Source: Glossina fuscipes (Eukaryota > Arthropoda > Insecta > Diptera > Glossinidae). Taken from it: 64,000 nucleotides of DNA. The notes below the pieces were generated by a model. That model did no database searches, had not been told where the DNA came from, and saw only the letters and a program-made list of their open reading frames with translations. A program made the position numbers and the translations under genes. Shown here one piece after another: positions 13,610 through 24,995 of this stretch; the first letter of the stretch is position 1; every line of letters starts with the position of its first letter. The stretch lies in contig NW_023998423.1 of assembly GCF_014805625.2 (NCBI RefSeq), forward strand, positions 16,697,921-16,761,920. Direction: 5' to 3'.

Positions 13610-14225
13610 ATTTTTTTTTATTCATACTAGCTTTAAAAATTTTTCTTGTTTAAAAGTATGGAAGACTATATAATAAATCAATTAAATCTTTTTTGTTTAA
13701 TTATGTGCTCAAGATGTGTGGTCTCTTGTTTAACTAAAACAGGAAATGTTGAAACAAGAAGAAAGTCAAAAAATAAAAAATTTGATGAATAATAAAATAT
13801 ATATATATATGTGTTGATATGTAACAGTGAAGCATCAAAAGCCGGCAGTACTCTAAGTATTGCTTCAATTATTTTAAAACCCTGTACAGGCGAAGAACAT
13901 TTTTTTCCTTCATTTGAAAAACTAGGCGAGTTGTATTGAAACATCACTTCTATTATGCCTAATCATAAACGTATCCCCCCCGTAATTCAAACCATTTTTC
14001 CACTTACCCGTTCACCTTTCTCTTGATGCAATTATAATAAAATCAAATTTTGCAGGTAACGTTCCTGAGTTTATCTAAAAAACCAAGTCCCCAATTTTTG
14101 GTCATCTTAAAAAATTTACGATAAATATATTAATCAGAAATTATTTTATTGATTTTTAATTACAAATGTCTTGAAATAAATAATAAAATTACATTCCACG
14201 ATGCCGCAGTTTTTGATACAAGTCA

Positions 14226-14512
14226 TTATACCCGAAGGGCTTAAGATAGGTCCAAAAAATTAACGGTAGGAAATTTGGATCACATAGGGCTATTTATAGC
14301 AATAATATATATGGACGCTATGACGAAACGCAAAGTCTTATAAGCAGAGCAAGTCTAACCTTCCATATGCGGGCTTTCATGAAAATTATGGTAAGATAAT
14401 GTCTACGTCTCGTTGTACAATAACCAAAAGGAGCCAATAACTGTACTAGGTGAAGGAATGTAGGATATGTAATGGTCGACGTTGCTCGACTATAACGTTC
14501 TTACTTGTTTTT
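14226..14512 (+). mobile_element. DINE-like repeat, truncated copy
   Basis: It starts TATACCCGAAGGGCTTAA, lacks the GTCCGTC core, and ends with the family signature GGTCGACGTTGCTCGAC followed by TATAACGTTCTTACTTG. It is probably an internally deleted or diverged member of the family seen at 13218. Confidence -1.
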
Positions 14513-14575
14513 ATCTCAAAAAATTGGAAAGAAATCTTTTCACTGAACTAAAGTCTGCAGAATAATTAACTGCTG

Positions 14576-14885
14576 GTTGTTGTCGTCTATTTGCCTAGAG
14601 GAGACATATCCATTTTCGAAAGAATGCATAGTGATCCGGTTGCCATGTACCTCAATATTATAATAAGTGGAGATTTTAATTGCGATTCATTTCACTTGGG
14701 TAAAGCCCGGGCCTGGAGAAATGGAGCACTTGGCGGATAGGTGAAAATCTCACTTCTGTACAATATTGCCAAGCTGTTGCCTCTAGTTTCTTGCATCATA
14801 CGTCAATCTCATTCTCGCTTCCTGTCAACGTCATTAGCGGTGGACGTGAAGTCCATTGTCCAACCCAAGAGCGCCTTTTAAAACG
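14576..14885 (+). mobile_element. LINE endonuclease-domain relic
   Basis: One frame from 14576 to the TAG at 14738-14740 reads VVVYLPRGDISIFERM, then IIISGDFNCDSFHLGKARAW. This is the apurinic-endonuclease pattern of non-LTR retrotransposons (YLPP...FE...IISGDFNA....WG..R). The GDFN box is at 14669-14680. Weaker continuation past the stop includes ASYVNLILAS, resembling the SYIDLTLAS segment of these enzymes, after which similarity fades. No reverse transcriptase follows, so this is a short dead fragment. Confidence -1.
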
Positions 14886-17434
14886 CCACTGAGTCTGAAA
14901 ACCTTCAGTGTATTCCTTGAATGTTTTTAGAAGAAAACTGGTCGGACTAGTAAACTCATAATTTATATTATGTTGCTGACTTGCACACTCACTTATATTG
15001 GAGTTTCTTTTTGCACGTTTGCCGCTTAATAAACGCTGTAAATGAAATGAAAATGAAACAGAGAAAGCATAGTTTATGATAAAGAGCAAAAACCTAGAAA
15101 ACGGAGATGTTCTCATTTCATGTTATATTATAATCGTTTACGTTGATCGATTCGATCAAATTTCAATATCGAACTGCATCCAAGAACTTTCAAATTTTTA
15201 TTTAGGTTGATAGTTAAGCGTTTGTAATTAGGATAGTTCTTGGCAAACATAGAGGCATGTGTGAAATTACGAATAGACGGATAGACGGACATGTCTAAAT
15301 CGTTTCAGAAATTCATAGTTAAACAATTTTTAAGGTCACTGAAGTTTCTTTCTATGTGCTGCAAGCGATTTGAATAAATAAATTTATGTTAATTAACTTA
15401 AAATTAAGACTAATGTTGTGTCCAAGAAATAAGACCAAAATCCAAATTAAATTTCGTGGACATATCGATCGAATATAAGAAATATTTTTTTTTCTAAACT
15501 GGTAGCGCTGCGACAGATATCTGCGTTAAATTTCTCATTATAAACGTCATTAGAGTTTCAGTTATGTTTGGTTTTGCACGCTACAGAAAGCATTTTCTTG
15601 CGATTTTGTTGAGTAAAGAACTATCAGTCAGTCATGTCAGGCATTATTACGGGAAATTATACTTTGATCAATGCATACTTCCCAGAAACAATTGATCAAT
15701 CGAGCGAATATCGTGGAAAAGGTCAACCAAGATCGCAATCCTAGCTAAAAAACGAAGCTGATAAAATAGAATAAGTTAAAAAGAAGGCGGCGTCTCTAGC
15801 CAGTTGTATTGTTCGCTTTTATTTATTACGACTTTAAAGGAAAATTAACGATAAAAATTTTCTTTAGAAAACTGAAAGGTGAATGAGTTGTTTGTTGGCT
15901 GACCTTAGATGAAGTGCAATTCGCTTCGGTCGAATGTTATACAGATTAGATATAAATATCTCCCTTGCGATGCTTAAGATGGTTAAGGGTTGCTTGAAAC
16001 TCCCTCATGTCATGTAATAATCGATATTTATTGCTTCCACGCTTCGTAAGATCCTATTAATCTTTAGATAGTACTATAAAAACCATCGTTAGAAATTTTT
16101 TTTTTTTTTTTTTTTTTTATTCATTCGGCAATTACATACTTTGTCAATTGCCTTCGATATGAAATGATATCTAAGTGGAAAAATTGTTACATACACAGCT
16201 TTGAGTAACAAGTAATTGAATATTTGAGAAAAAAAAGTATAAGAATTGTTGAGAATAAATTGAAAATATTTGCAAACGACTTATGTTACGAGTTATGTTT
16301 ACCATAAGACTAATCTTGGATGCAAAAATCGCAAAAATGTTAGTTAATGGAGAAGGTATCAAAAGAGTTATTCTAGTTTAATGGGATTTATTTTGTTGAA
16401 TTTTTTCTTTACATAGACTTAAGCAATTGTGATTTGGAGCCTTTGAAGCCTGCGGAGTATGGTTAAAAAGAAGGTTGCTTGGCTTTGTACGAGATAAGGC
16501 AAGTGCGCATATGCTGGCACAGATGAACATAATAAAATCTATGTGAAATTTTACCTTTGATATCCATGCTTGAGTATCATAAATGAAACGAATTAATTTC
16601 GCAATGTATTTCCATCATGGACTGTAATGGATATGAGAAATTCCCTTTTTATTTAATATCACAACGGTATTCCGACCTAATTGCATGCAAGCTACTTGCA
16701 TAGGTTTATTTACTATATAGGATACTATGGAAATATAAATAAATATAAATATTTTTGAAAATATTTTTATAAAAAAAAAGTTGAATTCTTTTGATTAAAA
16801 TGAAAAAATAATCGAATTGCCACAAATTTTATTGCAACATAGTAGTAATGCAAAAATCATTTGATTGCATTTAAGTTTATTATACCTATATGTATGCATA
16901 CACATATCATCAGACCATTAAACATTTATGACGAACATTACTTTGTGCACGTTCCTCCAGGAAGGAAACTATTGCTTTTATAACCAAAAGACTTCCAATT
17001 GATTTCCGTAGATAGACAAAAGAATGTATAGAGAAGCATTTACACATGATTAAATTTTCTATTATCGTATCTTTCAAGTTTGTGGGAATTTCGGTTTATA
17101 AGCATGTATGTGTGTTTCTAAGTATACGTTTAAAAATCTGTTGAATTAGGAGAGGAGAGTAAGTTTTTCCTATATGTTATGTTTAATGCTGCGAAGAAAG
17201 CTATACACTTCTTACAATGTTAACTGAATCAGACAACAATAATGCGAAACTCAATTCAGTCAGTTACCGTCATCATGGAACAAAGTTTCAAATATCTAGC
17301 ATTTTAAATAAAAAAAAAAAAAAAATTCAATTTTGAGGCAAGTTTTTGAAACCAAAAATCCATCGAAATGTACGCAACTGTTCAATCCCGATGACAACAA
17401 AAAAAAAAAGATTATTTTAAAGATTAGGTATCTG
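14886..17434. other. Gene-free AT-rich stretch with one repeat-core fragment
   Basis: No coding similarity was recognised. At about 15265-15305 the minus strand carries a DINE-like core (TTTAGACATGTCCGTC), a fragment only. A poly-T run lies at about 16099-16119 and A-runs near 17311-17326. Confidence -1.
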
Positions 17435-17610
17435 TTATTATTATTATAATGATAAATTTAGCCAGAGACTAAATTCTAAGAGTAAAGTCTTAAAGCACTA
17501 GAATCTAGAAGGCTTTCGGCTTTTATTAAAAACTTTACCGCACTTGAGATTTGAACCCACGGCCATTGAGTTGCTAGTCGAGACTATTGCCTGCTCGACC
17601 ACTCAGGCGG
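17435..17610 (-). mobile_element. tRNA-derived SINE, complete copy
   Basis: On the minus strand the element starts CCGCCTGAGTGGTCGAGCAG. Its first 73 bases form a tRNA-like head with an A box (TGGTCGAGCAGG, fitting TRGYNNANNNGG) and a B box (GGTTCAAATCT). A conserved body follows, with two short dyads (AAAGCC..GGCTTT type and AAGAC..GTCTT type), then a 3' tail of degenerate TAA/TTA triplets. Flanking direct repeats ATTAGGTAT (17424-17432) and ATTAGGAAT (17611-17619) abut both ends and look like a target-site duplication. Confidence -1.
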
Positions 17611-19285
17611 ATTAGGAATTTAATTGTGGACATTTGTGCATACAAATAAGTTTTATGGCCTTTTTTCTGTAACTTTGAAGCTTTCTTGAAAGTATTTTAT
17701 TCAAAGCATTCTTCACCGTTGGCTACGGAATTTTTCTCGCATTACAGACGGTTTCTGAATTTCATCTCGAAAAAATTGTCGCCCTTTAAAAGGCGTTCCT
17801 AAAAGAACCACAAGAATCGAAGCACAATTCGAACAAACATTAAGTCATCGCTTGGCCCCAGTGTTAATCGGAAGAAGTAACATCTGCTGGTAGCAGCGCA
17901 GAGGATAGGACATTTCAAGTTATAACGGCGAACAATTCCTCCGCGAGTTTTGTCATATGGAGCCGAATTCCTTCATATTAAAAACTCATGTTGTTATAAC
18001 TTTCGATATATTACGCCCATTTTTTGGTGCAATTGCACCAACTCTTGTTTGTAGCTTCTTTGGTAATAATTTTATTTCCTTGGAACAAACTTTAGGGCTC
18101 CACACTCTGCTGACCCCTTCAAATGGCGTCGAAAAGGATATTCAGCTCTCTCGTCGATGTTATTGGTTTACCTATCTCCACAATAGTTATCTGGGAGAAA
18201 GTTTTAAAACATCAAAAACAAATGTCGAAACACTATAGTGTGGCTGAGCCTTGTTGATGTTTTCCGTTTTTGTAATGATGGATGGAACGTCTCGCCGCTA
18301 CACCTCTGTTATACTTTACTTGGTGTTGCAAACATGCTTAGATCGGTTCAGAGTTCGGGAGTGATCAAAAATGTATATATACAATATGAAGACCTATACA
18401 ATATATAGGACCTTTAACAATTTCTTCTGGCTGCCGCAAGCGTTTTTAAATAATGCACTTTCCTTCGTTCGCTAGTATACGAAAAAGACTAGAGTGCGCT
18501 TCAGCAAAGTAAGATATACTGGAAACTGAGGCTTGCAGCTGAGGATTATGATGCGGCGCAATTTAATACTAATAATGACTTCAATTTTTAAACCTTGAAA
18601 AGTTGCCTAATGCCTTACATTTACTTATTCTACTATCCAATATTTCTAGGGCTTACAAACTTCATTACAGCCCTGTGTACGGTATATCTTCTTAGAAAAA
18701 AAGTCGATTTTGCGTTTCACTCCAGCGATCTATCTTAATTTTGAACTCTGGGGGGAAGGGGGAAAAAACTTACGAGCAAATTTGGGTCTCGTATCCATGG
18801 TTATAAGAAAAAGGTAGGCTGACCGAAAAATGTGGAGTTGTGATATATAGAGCTGTTTCCTCTTTGAACATTAATAAAAAGTGGATACACTTTTTTAAAG
18901 CTCCGCTATTCTATGCGGCTCGAACAAATACTCATGCGACGGTGTACCCATTAGGATACCAATAAACATCAGTCCTTTGTACTTAATTGTAGGATTCTAA
19001 CTTAGTCGTTTCGCCTCTCTATTCTTTATCGGAAGTTTGTAAAGTGTATATAATTTTTTTACCTTTATAAACAAACAATTTCGTATTTACTCTGGAGGCT
19101 GATAATCTACCGGGCTTCTAACATTTCTATTATGCATATGTGTGTGTATGACTTTTAAAAGAATAACTTTACTCTGTCATTTGCTTTTCAGAGCAAATTA
19201 TCTCGATAGAGTTTTATGAAAGGAATTTGGAAAAACTGATTTTTTTTTTTTTTAAAACATCTCCATTTAAATCTATATACTTAAT
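17611..19285. other. Gene-free stretch
   Basis: A 93-codon plus-strand frame at 17957-18238 was inspected. It shows no family similarity that I recognise and no flanking splice or promoter signals, so it is not called. Nothing else is evident. Confidence -1.
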
Positions 19286-19685
19286 NNNNNNNNNNNNNNN
19301 NNNNNNNNNNNNNNNNNNNNNNNNNNNNNNNNNNNNNNNNNNNNNNNNNNNNNNNNNNNNNNNNNNNNNNNNNNNNNNNNNNNNNNNNNNNNNNNNNNNN
19401 NNNNNNNNNNNNNNNNNNNNNNNNNNNNNNNNNNNNNNNNNNNNNNNNNNNNNNNNNNNNNNNNNNNNNNNNNNNNNNNNNNNNNNNNNNNNNNNNNNNN
19501 NNNNNNNNNNNNNNNNNNNNNNNNNNNNNNNNNNNNNNNNNNNNNNNNNNNNNNNNNNNNNNNNNNNNNNNNNNNNNNNNNNNNNNNNNNNNNNNNNNNN
19601 NNNNNNNNNNNNNNNNNNNNNNNNNNNNNNNNNNNNNNNNNNNNNNNNNNNNNNNNNNNNNNNNNNNNNNNNNNNNNNNNNNNNN
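19286..19685. other. Assembly gap, 400 N
   Basis: A run of 400 N. The open frames that appear to span it on both strands are artefacts of the N run. Confidence -1.
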
Positions 19686-20610
19686 ATACATATTTAAAAG
19701 GATTTCTTTCATTTTACAAAACCCAACAATAATTTGTGTGCATGTTTGTCAAACAAAGTAATCTTTCCGCTTTTCGTCGTATTTGTGTTGATAATGAAAG
19801 ACTAAGAGAATAACATGGGCACACTTCGAGGATTACAGTTAAGCAGAGTGAAGTAAGAAATTCTATAAAACAGATTCTAGTTATTTGCTTTGGATTTTTC
19901 TCATTTTCTTTTCCTTACTATAATATAATATATTGGTAGATGACATGCACTGCAGTAAAAGTTCAAGGAAATGCTGAACAATTGTTACAATTTTTCCAAT
20001 TTTTTCCTTTTTTCTTTTTTTTTTTTGAAGTTTATCTTGGTAGTGACACATCTTAAGAGTATTTTTGCTGAGCTAAGCAGCATTAAAGGCTTCCAAGTCT
20101 TATATACAAATCCATCGTTTATTTAAATAATCATTTTCAATCTTCTTATTCTGCTTTATAATTTTCTTGTATGAGTGCATTCTTTTTTTTTTTCTCTTCT
20201 ATTATATTTTATGAATAATTTTTATGAATGAATTGGAAAATATGCTGCATATGCCTACAATTATGTAACTTGATATTTTCATTAATACTCAGACACACGT
20301 TTTTTCGACTTTGACTAAAATTCTTGCTTAGAAAAAAAAAGAAAAAGAAAAAAATAAGTAAAAGGACGTAGGTTATTAGCCTGTGAATGCAGTGCATATG
20401 TAATATGAGATCATATTATTGGGATGAGAGGTATTTTATTTATTTATTTATTTTTTATATATGCAGAAATTATTGCTGATGTTGCTTTAATAAATATGTG
20501 AGCTAAACACATGTTCAGCTACAGGAAATTCAGCCTTTTTTTTGGCAAAGGATGTCGAGTACAAGTTTTTCTGTAGGATGGCAAAGATACACATATGGAG
20601 AAAGTGAGAG

Positions 20611-20656
<46 letters not shown>

Positions 20657-21869
20657 GGTTTTGCATAGTTACTTGAATTCTTAAGGACACTTAGTATTTC
20701 AGAGCTATTGCAATAGCTTTGACAACGTAAAAGATTATAATGCCCATCATTTCGACCATGGCAATGGAAGTCAAGGTACTGTGTGACGCTTAGAAATGTA
20801 GATTAGTAGAAGGACTTAAGGTAATTCCAGGGGTTTTACGGTATTGAGCGACGCGAAGAAGCAAAATAGTAGAAGTGAAGGCAAAGGTGGTGATGGTGAT
20901 TACGTTACTGTGGCCTTACCAGCCCCAACGATATATGGAGTGAGTAAAGGTCACTCGTCTATACCGCAATTCAAGGAAAAACTAATAATTAAAATATTTA
21001 CAGTTTTTTTTAAGTAGCATGTTAAAGTAGAATGAATAGAAAAAATTCTTTCTTAAGATGGTTGGCGTTTCAAAAACGCCTCTCATCATTTTCAAGAAAT
21101 CCTATTTTCTTCTATAGTAACGCGTAAAATGGATAACAATATTTTGATTATTACATCCTAGTTGTTGGGATCGTTCTACTTGAGAAAGAGAGAATCAAGA
21201 ATCAATCTCTCATCATCTCTCTACATTAATCAAGCAACACTAAAACTTTATTGGTTATTGGCGCTCAGTATAAAAAACTTGATTTTTTTTGCGCGCTCTT
21301 CAAACAACTATCTATTTAGGGCAGAAAGTTGGTTCAATTCAATTTAGGCGCAACTAAGAGAGAGATTTTTTTACTTGCGCCTTCATCTTGAAATTTCGAG
21401 TAAAAAAAGTTCACTTTCTTATCTTAAAGAAGAATCAATGAAAGTATTACCACAAACCTCAGATCGACCTATTGAGATTAACTACTTTCGGTCAACTTTT
21501 CTTTTGGTCTCTCTTTTGTTACCAGTTGTTTAGAGTATAGCTATCGAAATTGTCGTGGCCGAAAGTCAATAGCCCTCAAATCATTAAAAAGAAGTAACAT
21601 TATGAAGCGTCCCAGTCCAGCTTGAATGGTGAATAAAGAATGGATGGCCCTAAAAGTCAAGTTTTATATTGAAATTTAGTGAGAATTTTAGTGAGTTTAG
21701 CAAGAGTGTGTTTCGGAAATCTGGAGACAGAATTGTTAGAAAAGATTTTGCTTAAACCAATCTTTTCTCTTTTGATTGTACGAAATGAAGATATTTAAGG
21801 GGTCTCATAAGTGGTAAGAAAGGGTAAAAGAAGGAAATAGGGAAATGAAAGAAGGTGTATATACAGATG
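19686..21869. other. Gene-free stretch with GA-rich patch
   Basis: No gene was recognised. A short GA-rich microsatellite lies at about 20605-20656 on the plus strand. T-rich tracts occur near 20000-20030 and 20180-20200. Confidence -1.
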
Positions 21870-22106
<237 letters not shown>

Positions 22107-23049
22107 TCCAATTGTCAGCGATTAAGCAGCGTGCATGATCAAGTTATTAAGGACGCAGATATCTCACAAGGCCTTTCTGTAGAAAACATTTCATTAAACC
22201 TAAGAGTTATTTTATTTCAAATGTAAATCCGATCAGTTTATGTATAACTGCCTTCTTTGTAAACTGTTAGCGCATAATTTTAATTGACTTTTTTTTAAAT
22301 TTTTTTAATTTCAAATTTTCTTGCATCAAATCCTAATCAATTAACCAACAATCAGTTGGTTGTCTAGCGAAACGCACTAAAAAACATCAATAAGTATAAA
22401 GGCAAAAAAAAAAAAAAAAATGGTGTACACCTCTCCTAAATTGTTCATAAATTGCTTATTGAAATTGTAAATCGATACCATATGGCAACAATCCGAAATT
22501 TTTTTTTGTGTTATGCAATATAATATAAGAGAATAACAAAAAACTACCTGTGACTTTGAAAAGCAAGTAAACCAATGGTTTCATATATTTCCATTCACAT
22601 ATATATATATATATATACATACATAGCTCATAAATTACTTAATGCTTCGATAGTAATAATGAATAGCTTAAGTAATAGTTAGTTGATAGTAGTAGCCGAA
22701 CTAATTGAAGAACGTCATGCTTTTTTGTTTTTTTTGTGAAACCGTAACTAAATCGTCAAAAAAAAAAAAAAAAAACAAGAAAAAGAAAGGGAAAGAAATC
22801 GTTTTTAAATTGCTTGAAATATTTTCAAAGATTGAAAGAAAACAAAAAAAAAAAAAAAAACTTAAAACGAGATGAAAAATGCAGAAAGGGATACATTTGA
22901 AAAAGGTAAGCGAACAATGATTCACTTCAGAGCGAATTTCGAGCACATATCACTTGAGGAAAATATAAACAAGTAAAGATATCATTAGTGGAGGAACTGA
23001 TTCCCATGATTTTTGCATCAAATTTTCTCATTCATTATTTTTATTGAAT
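22107..23049. other. Gene-free stretch
   Basis: AT-rich with A-tracts (22404-22420, 22758-22775, 22844-22860) and a TA repeat near 22600-22617. No gene or transposon was recognised before the SINE at 23050. Confidence -1.
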
Positions 23050-23197
23050 CCGCCTGAGTGGTCGAGGAGGCAAGAGTCTCGACTAGGAATCTCAAATGCG
23101 GTAGAATTTTTAATAATAGCCGAAAGCCTTAAATGCTAGTACTTTAAGACTTTATTAGTCTTAGAATCTAATCTCTGACTAAATTAATAATAATAAT
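23050..23197 (+). mobile_element. tRNA-derived SINE, copy lacking the B box
   Basis: Same family as the copy at 17435, in plus orientation, starting CCGCCTGAGTGGTCGAGGAG. About 20 bp are deleted between GACTAG and GAATCTC, removing the B box. The body and the AAT/TAA tail are retained. Imperfect direct repeats ATTTTTATTGAAT (23037-23049) and ATTTTCATTGATT (23198-23210) flank it, matching at 11 of 13 bases, and are probably the target-site duplication. Confidence -1.
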
Positions 23198-24162
23198 ATT
23201 TTCATTGATTCACATTTGTTTCAATTTCTGTTCGGGCTTTTCTGGGCAGAGGTTCATTGATTTTCAATTTTGTTGTTGAAATCATTCAAGAAAAGGAATT
23301 TTCACTATCAAGCTTTGGTTCTGGAATTTTGAAAATTACAGCAGTAATAATAAGATAGGTGGAAGGACGGACGGATAGACAGAGATTGCTTTAGAAATGC
23401 AAAGAGTAAACCAAAACCAAAAATTAACTCTCCCTTCTCTCATCTCATATATTCAGTTGTCTCAAGGTAAGCAGACGTTCCAAAACGCCTCAAGAGAGGA
23501 CATGGAATTAAAAATTCCAAAACGCATATAATTGGCGAGGGTGACAATGACTCATTTTGTAGTTGTTACAAACGCAATAACAAAACTAACATTTAACACA
23601 TTCTCCAGTTATAGTATTGAAAGCACTACAAGGGATGTTCAGTTTTTTTTTTCTTTTTTTCTTTTTTTTTTTTTTGATATTTGTTTTGGTTTTCTGTTTT
23701 TTTTCTCTGTGCTGCTTGAGGTTTCTTTTATAAATGAAACTAAATGTTTTGGAATTTAGTTTACACTCAAATGTGTTCTTCGTTTCTATGTCTCCGTATA
23801 TCACATCTCTCTTCATGTCCAACAGTCACATCCTGTTAACATAATGTGTATGCCACACATGCGGGCCCTATAAAAAGAACCACTAAAAAAAAAAAAACCC
23901 GACAACAATGTTTTTTAAGATTCTCATGTTATCAATAAAAAGGATGTACAGTTAATGATCCCTTTTTTCTAAATTTTTTCTTTATTTCTTTTTTTTTTCC
24001 AAACATTTTATTAGAGTGATTTTTGTTTTTTGAAATTTATTTCCTCGACAAATGACTTTTTTTGAAACTGTTTTTTACTTTACTTTTTAATTAAGCTTAA
24101 TTTATAAAATTTTATTGCTCTATAAAATTCATTTTAAGCAAGAATTTATTTTTAGGATTCTT
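23198..24162. other. Gene-free stretch
   Basis: It holds T-rich tracts (23640-23680, 23985-24000). Open frames on both strands over 23530-23820 are shadows of the T/A-rich tract. A GGACGGACGGATAGACAG string at about 23365-23382 is probably a stray DINE-like core on the minus strand. Confidence -1.
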
Positions 24163-24995
24163 TTTTACCCTACATCACTTGTGGTAAAAGCAAATGTGCG
24201 GATGCATGCAACAGCCAGAACGACTTGAGATATCGATTCATTTTATATAAAACCGATCGATTCAAAACCACTTTCTGAATCGATTTAACCTCTTTTGTCC
24301 GTCTGTCTTACTTTAAATATTTTTGACGAATTTGGTACACTGACGTGTTTTGGTCCAAGGACGAAAGCCATTAAAGATTGTTCGGGTCGAATCACTCTAT
24401 AATGCTTTACGCTTAAGGGTCAATATACGGATAACAGTAGAGTGGTGCAGGGTATTTAATGGTAAGCCGTGTTCGAGTATTGTGGTTTTACTTTCTTTTT
24501 TTTTTATATATATAAATTGAAATCGAAAAGGACTACATTGTCCGTCTATATGTCTTATTTTCTTGAGTTCAACCGATAGGCCGCAATTTTTGGATAATTT
24601 GGACGAATTTGGTACTTTTTTTGGTCCAAGGATGAACGTCATTAAAGATTATTTGGATCGGACAACTCTTTCGCGATTTCAATGTAATGCTATAGTGGTT
24701 TTCCTTATTTTTGTTTTACATAAATCGAAATCAAAAAGGATTACGTTGTCCGTCTGCCCGTCTATTTCTCTAATTTTCTTGAGTTCAACGTATAGGCCGC
24801 AATTTTTTAAATATTTTTTTTACAAATTTGGTACATTGATGTGTTTTGCTCCAAGGACGAAGAACATTATTGAAAATGTTTCGGATCAGACTGCTTTTCG
24901 ATTACTTCCTTTATAAAGGCTGAAAAGTCGTTTCATGCATAACTGTAGGTCGGTGTAGGGGATTTAATGGTGTTTTTATTTATTTTATTTTTCTA
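24163..24995 (+). mobile_element. DINE-like repeat with tandemly repeated body segments
   Basis: It begins TACCCTACATCACTTGTGG and runs through one full body to about 24500 (GGGTATTTAATGGTAAGCC). The middle segment then occurs twice more, at about 24515-24710 and 24718-24985. Each repeat holds TTGTCCGTCT, TTCTTGAGTTCAAC, GGCCGCAATTTTT, a TTTGGTAC word, a CCAAGGA word, and then an ATTTGGATCGG-like box. The array closes with GTAGGGGATTTAATGGTG. The 117-codon plus-strand frame at 24563-24916 lies inside this repeat and is not a gene. Confidence -1.

Noticed and set aside
17957..18238. 93-codon plus-strand frame
   Set aside because: No family resemblance and no supporting signals.
19227..19712. 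Open frames of 156 and 143 codons
   Set aside because: They consist almost entirely of the 400-N gap.
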